From positions 1-56,956 of the forward strand of contig JAWLBY010000025.1 of assembly GCA_041687455.1 (NCBI GenBank): a DNA stretch of 56,956 bases, written 5' to 3'. Position 1 is the first letter of the stretch, and each line of letters opens with the position of its first letter. Both the position numbers and the translations under genes were made by a program. Below are positions 29,414 through 39,500 of this stretch, in pieces. The stretch comes from JAWLBY01 sp041687455. Lineage in GTDB: Bacteria > Pseudomonadota > Gammaproteobacteria > Xanthomonadales > Xanthomonadaceae. The notes beneath the pieces are model-generated. The model was not told where the DNA came from, searched no databases, and saw only the letters and a list, made by a program, of their open reading frames with translations.

Positions 29414-30421
29414 TTGCCTCGTCGTCAGCCATGGATCGGCATCTCGGCCGTCGCGGCGCTCGCCATTGCAGCGTATGTGCTGCTCCAGACGCGGGACGTT
29501 CCAGTTCATCCCGAGCCTGCAAGCGAGAGAAGTTCGCCCGATCCTGTGGCAATCGAGGTCGCCGATCTCAGCGCAAGATTTCGGCCTGTTGAGGTGGAGC
29601 ACGATGATCACCTGAGTGCCGGCAGCATCGCAGTTGAGCCGGTCCCTCCCGGCATGCCGCTCTCCGCAAGCCGTTCCGCGTTGTCAGCGCTCGCAGACCG
29701 CGGTGATGCCGTCGCCGGTTGCCGCTTGGCACTTGAACTGACGCTGTGCAAGTCGCTCGACGATGACAACCTTTCCTTGATGGAGAGCCTGGCGGGCGAA
29801 ACATCCATGGTGCCGCTCCAGGTGGTTTCGGACACGCTCGATCGTACTGTCGACGTTGCTGAGCTTTGCAGGGGCGCCGGAACAATTTCCAGAGATGAGC
29901 CAGAGGAGCGTGCGCGCAATGCCGCATTGTCGGGTGGGCCGAGGCATCGCGTCTTGTACGCGCTGATGTCGCCAGACGGAATGCTCAGCCGGCTCGAAAA
30001 TCCCACGGGGATTGTGCTGGCGGGAGCGCGCAACCGGCCCGTGGCTCAGTTCTATGCCGACAATGCATACCGGTTTCTCGAAGAAGGTCTTGTGCAGCGG
30101 GACCTTCTGGCACTGGAGGGGCTGATATTGGCGCATGCGCCGAGCCCCGTTAATCGAGTTGTTCCGCTGAGGATTCAGCGGCCTGATCCATTCCGATTCG
30201 TCGTCCTGACCGGCCTGTATGAAGCGCTCGGCATTGCCGCGCTGCCTCGCGACATCGGTGAGTTGCGAGACGCCGTAATCGCTGATCTGTCGCCAGAGGT
30301 GCGCGACCAGGCACATGCGCTGATTGACCGTGAGCTCATTCGCTGGTCGGCCCGCCAGGACTCGTTTGCAATCCCGAAGACCGTTTCGCCGGCTGCCATC
30401 AACGAGCTTTGTGTCGAATAG
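29414..30421 (+). CDS. membrane-anchored protein of unknown function
   Basis: The likely product is 335 residues starting with a TTG at 29414, preceded by GGGAG (29402-29406). It has one N-terminal membrane span (WIGISAVAALAIAAYVLL) and a soluble, mostly helical remainder. The segment SALADRGDAVAGCRLALELTLCKSL has the look of the Sel1-like start seen in other unknown Lysobacterales proteins. No domain was recognised. The open frame extends upstream to 28709 across the opposite-strand NYN gene, but that part is antisense shadow. A start at an in-frame GTG (29384) is possible. The gene is divergent from the NYN-LOTUS gene. Confidence 0.65.
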   Translation: MPRRQPWIGISAVAALAIAAYVLLQTRDVPVHPEPASERSSPDPVAIEVADLSARFRPVEVEHDDHLSAGSIAVEPVPPGMPLSASRSALSALADRGDAVAGCRLALELTLCKSLDDDNLSLMESLAGETSMVPLQVVSDTLDRTVDVAELCRGAGTISRDEPEERARNAALSGGPRHRVLYALMSPDGMLSRLENPTGIVLAGARNRPVAQFYADNAYRFLEEGLVQRDLLALEGLILAHAPSPVNRVVPLRIQRPDPFRFVVLTGLYEALGIAALPRDIGELRDAVIADLSPEVRDQAHALIDRELIRWSARQDSFAIPKTVSPAAINELCVE

Positions 30422-30798
30422 GACATTCAGATGCACCGCCCCGGTCGTTCGCGAGTCACGGCCACCTCGAAGCGGTGGAGCCGCCGCGTCGGCGGCGCTG
30501 CGCCCTGTAGCCGGGCATGGTGTCCGAGCAGAACACTCCGGAGCTGCAAGGCGCGGCAATACGCGCGACCAGTCGAAACCGGCCTCCGTCGGCACACGAG
30601 AAGCCTTGTCGGAGCCTTGCCTCTGCCGGCGCGCGTCGTACCATGCGTCGGACCGTGCATTGGACTTCCTGTCCTTGACGTCGGTAGTTTCGAAAAGGAA
30701 AACACGGGTCCGGGATCGAGCCTGCGCACCACCCTCTCGGCAGTGGTGCAAGATCCGATCCGTCTGACCCAGGCAGCTTGAGCACAGCGGACCCGATT
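30422..30798. other. gene-free stretch between unknown gene and dioxygenase
   Basis: No convincing gene is seen. The open frames crossing it are arginine- and serine-rich without recognisable features. No strong hairpin or promoter was identified. It could hold a decayed gene, but nothing specific supports that. Confidence 0.4.
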
Positions 30799-31470
30799 AT
30801 GATCCTTACGCTTTCTGAATTGATCACCCCCGATGAGCTTGCGCAGATCAAGCGACTGGTCTCCAGGGTCGAGTTCACCGACGGCAAGGCCACGGCCAGC
30901 AAGTTGCTGCAGAAGGTCAAGAGCAACCAGCAGATTCCGTGGAATCATCCGGTGATGAAAGAGATCTCGGGTCTGGTGATGCAGGCATTGGGGCGCTGCG
31001 ATACCTTCATGAGTGCGGCGAAACCCAGGCGGCTGGCCGGGATGCTGGTCAGCCGCTATCAACCGGGCATGGCCTACGGACTGCACGTCGATGCGCCGAT
31101 CATGGGCGAGCCCAATTACGTTCGCACCGACGTGTCTTTCACCCTGTTCTTGAACGAGCCCGATACTTATCAAGGCGGCGAGCTCGCATTTGATACCGGA
31201 AGCGTTGAAAACGCCTTCAAGCTGCCAGCCCGCTCGGCGATTTGCTATCCCACCGGGCAATTGCACCGCGTTCGACCGGTCGAACAGGGAGAACGTCTGG
31301 CGGTCGTGGGCTGGGTACAGAGTCTGGTGCGTGACTCTGCCATCCGCGAATTGCTGCATGACCTGTCCGAGGCGCGTGCCCAGTTGAGCGGGCAGGAGAG
31401 CGCGATTCGTGCCATTGAATTGATCAACAAGACCTATTACAACCTGCTGCGCCGTCACGCGGAACCGTAG
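30799..31470 (+). CDS. Fe(II)/2-oxoglutarate dioxygenase (PKHD-type, YbiX/PiuC-like)
   Basis: The 223-residue protein matches the YbiX/PiuC family (about 225 residues), prolyl-4-hydroxylase-like Fe(II) dioxygenases often tied to iron uptake. The metal ligands are His and Asp in YGLHVDAPIMG and a distal His in YPTGQLHRVRPVEQGERLAVVGWVQSLVRD. The 2-oxoglutarate-binding Arg is probably in the same stretch. The C-terminal helix with SAIRAIELINKTYYNLLRRHAEP is also typical. The ATG at 30799 fits the family start; a TTG 21 bp upstream is an alternative. In other genomes this gene sits beside TonB-dependent receptors; here none is adjacent. Confidence 0.92.
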   Translation: MILTLSELITPDELAQIKRLVSRVEFTDGKATASKLLQKVKSNQQIPWNHPVMKEISGLVMQALGRCDTFMSAAKPRRLAGMLVSRYQPGMAYGLHVDAPIMGEPNYVRTDVSFTLFLNEPDTYQGGELAFDTGSVENAFKLPARSAICYPTGQLHRVRPVEQGERLAVVGWVQSLVRDSAIRELLHDLSEARAQLSGQESAIRAIELINKTYYNLLRRHAEP

Positions 31471-31957
31471 CGGGTTTTCCTTGGTTTCGACACGGCAAGA
31501 CGCGCCAGAACGGCGTCCTCCACCCGCGCCGAGGCGAAGCAATCCCTGCGAACGGCCGCGCGTCAGTCTTGAATGCCGCACGCCGTCACCCACCCAGCCC
31601 CGGGTGCAAGACGCGCGACGATGCTCAGACGGCGACGTCCCGAACTTCGCGTGAAGTTCTGCCGCAGCGTCAGCGCCGTGCCGATCCGGGTTCGGTGGCG
31701 ATGCGCTCGACGAGCCGCTGCGTCGTCTTCAGCAACTGCCGGGCCGGCGCCAGTCGCTCGGACGTCAGCCATTTCACGACTTGCCCACCTCCCGGCGTAA
31801 ACGCTGGCGTCGTCAGCAGCCGACCGATGGCGGCAGATGCATGCTCCGACGGCGACCGCTTGCGGCCGTGGGCCTCTGGATATGCGCAGCCACGCATTTT
31901 CGGTACAGTGGCGAGACCGAGGCAGGGGGAGGGCCTGCCACCACACGGGGAATGTCG
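31471..31957. other. intergenic region containing a regulator relic
   Basis: The 487 bp between the dioxygenase and the large secreted protein contain a decayed regulator on the minus strand (31563-31849). The remaining ~110 bp before the secreted-protein start should hold its promoter; a GGGGA site precedes that start. Confidence 0.5.
31563..31849 (-). pseudogene. relic of a GlxA-type AraC regulator
   Basis: Upstream on the minus strand the frame reads AAIGRLLTTPAFTPGGGQ, matching the region VARLLVTPPHRQGGQAQF of the intact regulator at 26182. It then jumps straight to VVKWLTSERLAPARQLLKTTQRLVERIATEPG, matching the second HTH (SRWLAAQRLARAQQLLETTDLSIERIASDVGFG), so ~55 residues are missing. 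That frame stops at 31670. The next part, TALTLRQNFTRSSG, continues in another frame to a stop at 31563, showing a frameshift. It is a broken paralogue, too diverged to be a recent copy. Confidence 0.75.
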
Positions 31958-34900
31958 ATGGCTCTCGTCCGCGTCGTGGCCTTTGCCACGCTGGCTGGCC
32001 TGTGGGCGCACAGTGCCCTTGCCTTTCCGCTGAACGATACCGGGCAAATCGTCTGCTACGACGACTCGACGGTATCGACCGGCACCGTCGCACCCGGCAA
32101 CGCTGCGCCGGAATCGGCGGGCTTCGAAGGCCAGGACTGCTCGCTCGGCGCGTCGGCCGCCGACGCGGTCGGCGTGCAGGGCAAGATCGGCAGCTCGAGC
32201 ACCCCTGGTCGGGACTACACGAAAATCGGCAATGACGGCAGCGAGCTGTCGGACAGCGCGACGCTCGGTTCCGGCGACGGCGACTGGGGCTGCACGCGCG
32301 ACAACGTCACCGGTCTCGTCTGGGCGATGCGCCTCGATGACGGCAGCTTCCGCGACCGCGACTGGCGGCATTCGTGGAACACGTCGGGCAACGACGAAGG
32401 CGACACCTGCGGCGGAACGCTGGCGACCTGCAACAGCGCCGCGTACGTCGAGGCGATGAACACGACCGGCTTCTGCGGCCGCAGCGACTGGCGGTTGCCG
32501 GCAACCCAGGAACTCGAATCGCTGTTGTCGTATGCCGACCCGGAAGGCAGCGGCAACCTGATCGACCGGCAACTGTTTCCCGACCAGTCCTCGACACTGC
32601 CGGACCTGAACTTCTGGACCGCGTTCCCCGATCCCGAGGACGGCACCGGCACGTCGATCTGGGTCGTCGATTTCTCGTTCGGTTGGGTGGCCACGTACAA
32701 CGCCACCTCGTCCAGCAATGTGCGCCTGGTGTCCGGCAGCCTCGGCCTGTCCGGCACCCGCTACACGGTCAGCGAACCGGTCGCCGGCGAACCGGTCAGC
32801 GTCGACAACTACACCGGCCTGATGTGGAAGTCCTGCCCGCAGGGGCTGTCGGGTTCGGATTGCAGCACCGGCGCGGCGTCGTCGCTGACCTGGTCGGGCG
32901 CGCTGACAGCGGCGGCCAGCGAATCGTGGGCCGGTTACGACGATTGGCGCCTGCCGAACATCATGGAGCTGGGTTTCCAGCGCAACTACTTCTGGTTCGG
33001 CAGCGGCGCCCCGATCGACGCGACGGCGTTCCCCGGCACCGGCACCGGCGCGTACTGGTCGTCGACCAGCGACCCGCGTCCCGGTTCGGAAAACACCGCG
33101 CTTGGCCTGTATTTCTCCAGCCTCGGTGCCACCACGCCCAGGTTCAAGACCGATATCGCCGCGGTGCGCCTGGTCCGCGGTGGCAACTTCCTCGCCGCGC
33201 ACGGCCCGGTCTCCGACACCACGCCGGATGCCTTCACCTTCGCCGGCAAGGACGCCTCGGCCGGCACGCTGGTCGAGTCCGACCCGGTAACGCTGGGCGG
33301 TCTGACCGGGCCGGCAAGCATCAAGGTCAGCGGCGCCGCGCAATCGGCGTACTCGATCAATTCGGGCAGCTACTCGTCGGGCATCGGCGCGGTCGGCAAT
33401 GGCGATACCGTCCGCGTGCGCCACCAGGCGGCCGCCTCGGCCGGTGCGACGGCGGTGACCACGCTGTCGATCGGCGCCACGGCCGTGACCTTCACGTCGA
33501 CCGCGGTGGCGACCCCGCCCGGGCCGCCGACCTCGGTCGTCGCGACTGCCGGCGACACCAGCGTCACGTTGACCTTCGATGCGCCTGCCAACGACGGCGG
33601 CAGCCCGATCACCGGCTACACCGCGAGCGGCACCCCATCCGGTGGCAGCAGCAGTTGCACGAGCTCGGCGCCACTGGGCTGCACGATCACCGGCCTGACC
33701 AACGGGCAGTCGTACACGTTCACCGTGACCGCCGGCAACGCGCTGGGCGCCGGTACCGCGTCCGACCCGTCCAATGCGGTGACGCCGGCGACCACGCCGA
33801 GCGCCCCGACCGGCATCTCCGCATCGGCCGGCAACGGCCAGGCCACGGTGACGTTCACCGCGCCGGGCGACAACGGCGGATCGGCCATCCTCGACTACAC
33901 GATCACACGCAGCAGCACCGAAGGGCAGGCGAGCGCGGTCTGCGCCGCACCGCCGTGCACCGTCACCGGGCTCAGCAACGGCACGCTGTACACGTTCACG
34001 GCGAGAGCACGCAACGCGATCGGGCTCGGCGCGGCGTCGGCGGCGTCGAACCAGGTGAAGCCCGGCGCCACGCCGACCATCCAGTTCATCGGTAGCCCGC
34101 GGCTGATCTTCCCGGCCAACTACAACCGTGGGCTGATCCGGCTCGGCGCCGTGGTCGACCAGGTGCTCGAGGTCACCGACGCCGACAACGCCGCCGACAC
34201 GCTGATCGTCACGGTCGACTCCGACAACCCGGACCTGCTGCCGGCGAGCACCGACATCCTGACCGGTGGTGGTTTCCTGGTCGACCGCGACGGCACGCGC
34301 GCAGCTGTGTCGCTGCGGCCGCAGATCAGCGCGTCCGGCAGCGCCAGCGTCGTCTACACGGTCACCGACCCGGACGGACGCTCGGCCAGCACCAGCCCGA
34401 TCACGGTGACCGTGCCCGATTCGAACCTTCAGCCATCGGCGGGTTACATCCGCACGATCCGGCTGCCGGCGAACGCGGCGGCAGGTCCGTACAGCGTGCC
34501 GAGCTACGTAATGGCGTCCAGCGTCGGCGCCGGCGAGGATTTCACGCAGACACTGTCGCACCGGATCGATGATTTCCTCACGCCTTCCGCCAGCAACGCG
34601 GCGATCGACGCAGCGGGCACCTTGAGCTTCGATTTCAACGGCAGCAGCGGCGGGGCCGAGACGCTGATCGTGTGGCCGGTGGACGACGGCGCCGGCGATC
34701 GAGCCAAGTGTGAGGTGGTGGGCACGGACTGGGCCGCCCGTGTCTTAAACGGCATGTTCTCGAGCTGGGCGCGGTACAACTGTGGCGGCGACTGCGGCGG
34801 CACGGAAGAGGAGATCGCGGTGGGCGCCAGCGAACCGTGCGGAGAGCCTTACCTCTCGGTGGTGGTGGTCGGCTCCCGGGCTGCGATCTTTGTCGGGCTC

Positions 34901-35314
34901 GAGCGCGTCGCGACGTCCGTGGCCCGCGCCAAGGCGACATCGTTGACGACCGTGCCGCTGAGCTACCGGATCAGCGTCCACAACGCTGGCGGGGCGTATC
35001 TGCAAGGCGTCACGATCGCACTGAAGCGACCGGGCAAGCTGCTGTCGACGTCATGGACCTGCAGCTCGCCGCAGGGCGCCTGCCGTCCCGAAAGCGGCAC
35101 CGGTGACGTGCTGACCGAGGTCGATCTCGACCTCGACGACGTCGCCGAGATCACGCTCGAAGGCTCGGTCGACGAGGGCACGAACTTCCTGCCGATGGCG
35201 GTCGACGTCAGCCTGCCCGACGGCGTCGACGGCGAGACGTTCGGCAGCGGCGTCGTCGACATCGATGTGCTCTCCAACGGATTCATCTACTTCGGCGGAT
35301 TCGAGGGCAACTGA
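31958..35314 (+). CDS. large secreted DUF1566 / fibronectin type III protein with GFE tail
   Basis: The ~1,118-residue product starts with a signal peptide (MALVRVVAFATLAGLWAHSALA). Residues ~90-390 hold two DUF1566 (Lcl C-terminal-like) domains with the hallmark GLVWAMRL..., SDWRLPATQELESL and GLMWK..., DDWRLPNIMEL..., YWSST. A beta domain and two fibronectin type III domains follow (PPTSVVATAGDTSVTLTF..., APTGISASAGNGQATVTF...), then a domain ending SITVTVPDSN-like and a C-terminal DUF11-like domain (YRISVHNAGGAYLQ...SWTCSSPQGACRPESGTGDV). The last residues are FIYFGGFEGN. It is probably a surface or extracellular adhesive or scaffold protein. Start choice: GGGGA stands 6 bp before the ATG at 31958, whereas the ATG at 31952 has no spacing. 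Confidence 0.85.
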   Translation: MALVRVVAFATLAGLWAHSALAFPLNDTGQIVCYDDSTVSTGTVAPGNAAPESAGFEGQDCSLGASAADAVGVQGKIGSSSTPGRDYTKIGNDGSELSDSATLGSGDGDWGCTRDNVTGLVWAMRLDDGSFRDRDWRHSWNTSGNDEGDTCGGTLATCNSAAYVEAMNTTGFCGRSDWRLPATQELESLLSYADPEGSGNLIDRQLFPDQSSTLPDLNFWTAFPDPEDGTGTSIWVVDFSFGWVATYNATSSSNVRLVSGSLGLSGTRYTVSEPVAGEPVSVDNYTGLMWKSCPQGLSGSDCSTGAASSLTWSGALTAAASESWAGYDDWRLPNIMELGFQRNYFWFGSGAPIDATAFPGTGTGAYWSSTSDPRPGSENTALGLYFSSLGATTPRFKTDIAAVRLVRGGNFLAAHGPVSDTTPDAFTFAGKDASAGTLVESDPVTLGGLTGPASIKVSGAAQSAYSINSGSYSSGIGAVGNGDTVRVRHQAAASAGATAVTTLSIGATAVTFTSTAVATPPGPPTSVVATAGDTSVTLTFDAPANDGGSPITGYTASGTPSGGSSSCTSSAPLGCTITGLTNGQSYTFTVTAGNALGAGTASDPSNAVTPATTPSAPTGISASAGNGQATVTFTAPGDNGGSAILDYTITRSSTEGQASAVCAAPPCTVTGLSNGTLYTFTARARNAIGLGAASAASNQVKPGATPTIQFIGSPRLIFPANYNRGLIRLGAVVDQVLEVTDADNAADTLIVTVDSDNPDLLPASTDILTGGGFLVDRDGTRAAVSLRPQISASGSASVVYTVTDPDGRSASTSPITVTVPDSNLQPSAGYIRTIRLPANAAAGPYSVPSYVMASSVGAGEDFTQTLSHRIDDFLTPSASNAAIDAAGTLSFDFNGSSGGAETLIVWPVDDGAGDRAKCEVVGTDWAARVLNGMFSSWARYNCGGDCGGTEEEIAVGASEPCGEPYLSVVVVGSRAAIFVGLERVATSVARAKATSLTTVPLSYRISVHNAGGAYLQGVTIALKRPGKLLSTSWTCSSPQGACRPESGTGDVLTEVDLDLDDVAEITLEGSVDEGTNFLPMAVDVSLPDGVDGETFGSGVVDIDVLSNGFIYFGGFEGN

Positions 35315-35316
35315 CG

Positions 35317-35348
35317 ACTGAGGGGGCGCGCATTTGCGCCCCCTCAGT
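35317..35348 (+). terminator. strong hairpin after the secreted-protein gene
   Basis: A perfect 13-bp stem, ACTGAGGGGGCGC (35317-35329) with GCGCCCCCTCAGT (35336-35348), encloses a 6-nt loop and starts 3 bp after the stop codon. No U-tract follows, so it may act as a terminator or 3'-end stabiliser. Confidence 0.65.
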
Positions 35349-35728
35349 TGGGCCCCGTGGTGCTGTCCCAGCTCGCTCTCGCGGTCGATGAAGCCGACCA
35401 CCAGGCGGCTGCCCGGCATGAATATCCGACGCACCGGATGCGTTGGGCTCGGGCCGAGCCGCCGGCCGTTCGTGCTGGGGACATCGGTGGATGAACGGCT
35501 GGGTGCGGAGCGTGTTCTCCGGGCCGTGGAGCGGCCTGGCAGCCAAAGCGCGATCGACTGGTGGCGCACCGCCCGCGCCGTGATCGAGCTGGCTCGTCGA
35601 TCGCAACGGCCAGCCAGCGTCCCGGCCGCTCGCGGCATCCGCGCCCGGATTCGCCGGAGCCGGCTGACCCGGCAACCGCCAACCGGCTTATTCTGCTGCG
35701 GAGGGACCCACTGCCCCGAGGACCAGCG
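35349..35728. other. gene-free stretch upstream of the TetR gene
   Basis: No gene could be supported on either strand. A minus-strand frame contains HPVRRIFMPGSRLVVGFIDRESELGQ, which looks vaguely protein-like, but it has no plausible start and runs through the TetR gene antisense. The TetR promoter should lie in the last ~100 bp. Confidence 0.4.
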
Positions 35729-36370
35729 ATGCCGGAGTCGCGTTTCACCGCCAAGGTGCTGCCCGTGCACCAGACGCGCAGCGCGCGCACGCTGGAGCGG
35801 ATCCTGGCGGCGGTCGAGCAGATGCTGGCGGATGGCGACCTCGAACAGGTCACGATCGAACAGATCGCCGAGCGGGCCCACGTGTCGGTCGGCGCGTTCT
35901 ACAAGCGCTTCCGCGGCAAGAGTTCGCTGCTGCCGATACTGCTGCAGCGGGTGCACGAGCAGCAGACGCAGCGGATCCGCGCGCTGCTCGAGGATCCGGA
36001 GCTGCGCGACGTCTCGCTTGCCCGCCGCATCGACGCGTTGCTGTTTGCGTTCGCCCGCAGCCAGCAGGCGCGGCATCACCTGATCCGGGCGCTGGTGATC
36101 GGCCACTGGCAATCGGCCGAGCGCGCCGACAGCGAGAACCGCAGTGCCGAACTGCTGCAGGCCGCGCACGGCTGGCTCGCCGAATGCATCGACGAGATTC
36201 GTCATCCCGATCCGCGCCTTGCGCTGTCGCTCGGGCTGTTCGCAACGCTGCAGTCGATGCAGACCGCAATCATCTTCGAGCGCATTCCGGCGAACATCGG
36301 AATCGACCGCTTCACCGACGAGTTCGCGCGGATGTTCAAGCGCTACGTCGGCGTCGATGACGCGAGCTGA
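35729..36370 (+). CDS. TetR-family transcriptional regulator
   Basis: The 213-residue protein has an N-terminal TetR helix-turn-helix (RTLERILAAVEQMLADGDLEQVTIEQIAERAHVSVGAFYKRFRGKSSLLPILL, residues ~20-70) and an all-helical ligand/dimer domain with LALSLGLFATLQSMQTAIIFE. TetR proteins usually repress efflux or detoxification genes in response to a ligand. The closest efflux genes are the RND pair at 41.3 kb, separated by the S8 protease gene, so a link is only a guess. The ATG at 35729 begins just before the HTH and the upstream frame looks non-coding. Confidence 0.9.
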   Translation: MPESRFTAKVLPVHQTRSARTLERILAAVEQMLADGDLEQVTIEQIAERAHVSVGAFYKRFRGKSSLLPILLQRVHEQQTQRIRALLEDPELRDVSLARRIDALLFAFARSQQARHHLIRALVIGHWQSAERADSENRSAELLQAAHGWLAECIDEIRHPDPRLALSLGLFATLQSMQTAIIFERIPANIGIDRFTDEFARMFKRYVGVDDAS

Positions 36371-36507
36371 CCGGCGAGGCGCGCACGGGTTGCTCCCGGA
36401 TCGATCCACGTGATGCCCGCGTACCCAACGCCAGTGATCGACCGCGCCGCCACGCCCCGCCGCCGCGCCACGATGATGGCGGGGCGGCAGGCCGGGTCGT
36501 TGCCGCG

Positions 36508-39500
36508 CTACCGATTCTCGAAGCCGTCGCGGAAGATCAGCGCCGGGCTCGACAGCTCGCTCGCGACGTTGTTGCCCGACTGCGGATCCTGTACGTAGCT
36601 CGGGCTGCCGCCGTCGACGGTCGCTTCCGCCTCGATCGTCACGCTGCGCGGCAGCGGCGCCGGCACTTCGCCGAGCAGTACGAAGTCGAGGCCGTCGCCG
36701 GCCGGCAGGTCCGCAATCATCGCGATATCGCCGCTGCCGCTGGCTGCGGTGCAGACGGCGGCGCCGACCGCGGTACAACTCCAGCTTGCGCCGTCGAGCG
36801 CGGGATCGGACACGACCGAGATGGCGGTCTGCGGCGCGGCGTCGGGTCCGGCGTTGCGCAGCTCGATCGCATAGCCGAGCGTTCCGCCCTCGACCATCTC
36901 GCCTGCCGACGCGGCAACGGCGACCGACACGTCGGCCAGCCGGACCACCGTCAGCGCCAGCGTCGTCGAGCTGCTGTCGTCATGCGTCGACGAACTGCTG
37001 AAGCGCGCGCCGAGCGTGCGCGGTCCGAGCGTCGCGAATGCGATCTGGCACGAGAACACCGCACTGCTGCCGTCGACTGTCGCGGTGCTGTCACTGCAGC
37101 TTTCACCGGTATCGGCTTCGACCACGACCGTGCCATCGGCAGGGGCCGTATCGGCGCCGCTGACCGTGACCGTGAAGCCGACGCTGGCACCGGCACGCGC
37201 CGCAGTCGAGGTGGCCGACAGCGATGCGGTCGAGGCCACGACAGTGAGCGTGAAGCTCGCCGAGACCGTGCAGTCGGCGGTGATCGGGTTGGTCGTGTAC
37301 GTGCTGCCGACTAGCGAGCCGCCGCAGGTGCCGCCGACGCTGGCGCTGTAGCCGGCGGCCGGGGTGATCGTGAAGGTGGTCGTGTCGCCGTGATCGACCG
37401 ACTGCGGCGTCGACGGCGAAATGCTGCCGTTGGCGCCGGCACTCGGCGTGACCGTGTGGCTGTTCAGCGTGAAGCTCGCACTGACCGTGCAGTCGGCGGT
37501 GATCGGGTTGGTCGTGTAGGTGCTGCCGACCAGCGAGCCGCCGCAGGTGCCGCCGACGCTGGCGCTGTAGCCGGCGGCCGGGGTGATCGTGAAGGTGGTC
37601 GTGTCGCCGTGATCGACCGACTGCGGCGTCNNNNNNNNNNNNNNNNNNNNNNNNNNNNNNNNNNNNNNNNNNNNNNNNNNNNNNNNNNNNNNNNNNNNNN
37701 NNNNNNNNNNNNNNNNNNNNNNNNNNNNNNAAGCTCGCACTGACCGTGCAGTCGGCGGTGATCGGGTTGGTCGTGTAGGTGCTGCCGACCAGCGAGCCGC
37801 CGCAGGTGCCGCCGACGCTGGCGCTGTAGTTGCTGTCGGCGCTGACCGTGAACGTGGTGGTGGCGCCGAAGTTGATCGTCTGCGCTGTCGACGGCGAGAT
37901 GCTGCCGTTGGCGCCGGCGCTCGGGGTGACGGTCGATGTCGCACCGAGCGGCGTGCCACTGGCGCTGCTGCCGATCACGAATGGCGAGTAATCGACGACC
38001 GCGTTTGCCTGGACCCAGCATTGCGTAGTGTCGTCCGAGTCGCAGGCGACGCCGCCGGCCGAACGCGCGTAGCTGCTGGTGCTCGACGCGTCGCCCCAGG
38101 CCGCACCGTCCCAGTGCAGCGCCTTGGCGCTGCTGGCGTCGCCGGCATTGCGCTCGGCTTCGGTCAACCACAGCCGCACTGCGGCGCTCTGCGCGGTGGT
38201 TGGCGCGATGTCGAAGCAGCGCTGGAACAGCGGGTCGGTGCTTTCGCTGGTGCAGTCGCGGCCGCCGCTGATCGACACCGTGGTCGCGCCCATCGTGCCG
38301 CTGGTCGGGGTGATCTCGACACCGCGGTAGCGGTTGGTGTCGGCGCTGCGGTTGGCGATCTCGAGGAAGGTGGTGGTCGTCGCGTTCGGCACGTCGCGGG
38401 TATCGCGCAGTGTGCCGCCGTTGATCACGCTGCCGTCGACCGACAGCGAGACACCGTTGAGGTCGAGGATGCCGTCGACCTGCAGGTCGTCGCCGATCGC
38501 CAGCGGCAGCGTGCCGTTCAACGTCAGTGTCGAACTCGCTTCGACGTGAATGCCGAACAGCCGGGTGCCGGCGACCTGCACGGACAGGTCATCGATCGCC
38601 AACTGGTAGCGGTCGGCGAGACTGTAGGCGTGGAAGCCCACCGTGGCGCTCGCGCTGGTATCGGGCGCGAAGGTGCCGCTGCCGCTGGTCCAGCTCGTGT
38701 TGACGACGTTGCCGTTGTCGAACAGTTGCGTGGTCATCGCGGCCACGCTGTTGGTGCCGCCGACATGCACCGCGAGCCGTTCGGGATAGCTCGCGTCGCG
38801 GGCGCCGTAGTTGAAGCCGATCCGGTAGACGGTGCCGGCGCGCAGCGCGAAGGCGGGCGAGAACAGCCAGTCGTTGGCGGCCGTCGTGTTGTCCGGGTTC
38901 CACGAATAGCGGGCGTGCTGGCCGGTGTCGGGGCTGTTCGGCGCGTTGGTCAACGTCGACGAGCCCCAGAGCACGCCATCGCCGTTCGCATCGGCCACCG
39001 TCCATCCGGTCAGATTGCTCAGGTCGCTGCTGTAGACGGCTTGCCCGCTCGCCAGCAGGTCGAGCGCCTGCGTCGTGCCGTTGAAGGTCAGCGTCTGGCC
39101 GTTGCTGTCGAGGCTCGCCAGGTCGCTGATGGTCAGGTTGCCGCCGAGCGTGATCGGGCTGCCGAGCGTGACCAGCTTGCTGTCGATGCCGTCGCCGATC
39201 TGCAGGTGATGCAGTTGCCGACTGTCGACTGCCAGCGACAGGCTGGCCGGGCTGCTGCCGATCAGTTTCAGCGTGCCTTCGTTGACCGTCAGTTGCGCGC
39301 TGCCCTGCACGTCGAGATTGCCGCACAGGCTCAGCGTGCGTCCGCCGAGATCGACGGTCGCACCATCTTCGATGGTCAGGCTGCGGGCGCTGGCGTCGGC
39401 GCCGAGTGCCACGTTGGCCGGCGCGGCGATCACGACCTGCTCGTCGCAATTCGGCACGACTCCTTTCGACCAGTTGCCGGCGCTGTGCCAGTCGCCGTCG

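Noticed and set aside
30431..30781. 116-codon plus-strand frame between the unknown gene and the dioxygenase
   Set aside because: Arginine/serine-rich, no start signal, no recognisable feature; typical of a G+C-rich shadow.
31670..34561. 963-codon minus-strand frame antisense to the DUF1566/FN3 gene
   Set aside because: Its composition (Arg/Gly/Asp/Ala-rich, no domains) is that of an antisense shadow; only its last ~60 codons carry the regulator relic.
37251..37935. Repeats considered as a CRISPR array
   Set aside because: The units are 219 bp, contiguous, coding in frame and lack spacers.
37103..37959. Two separate repeat proteins on either side of the N gap
   Set aside because: The halves come into one frame when the gap is 60 + 219n bp, and the domains follow a single secreted-protease architecture.
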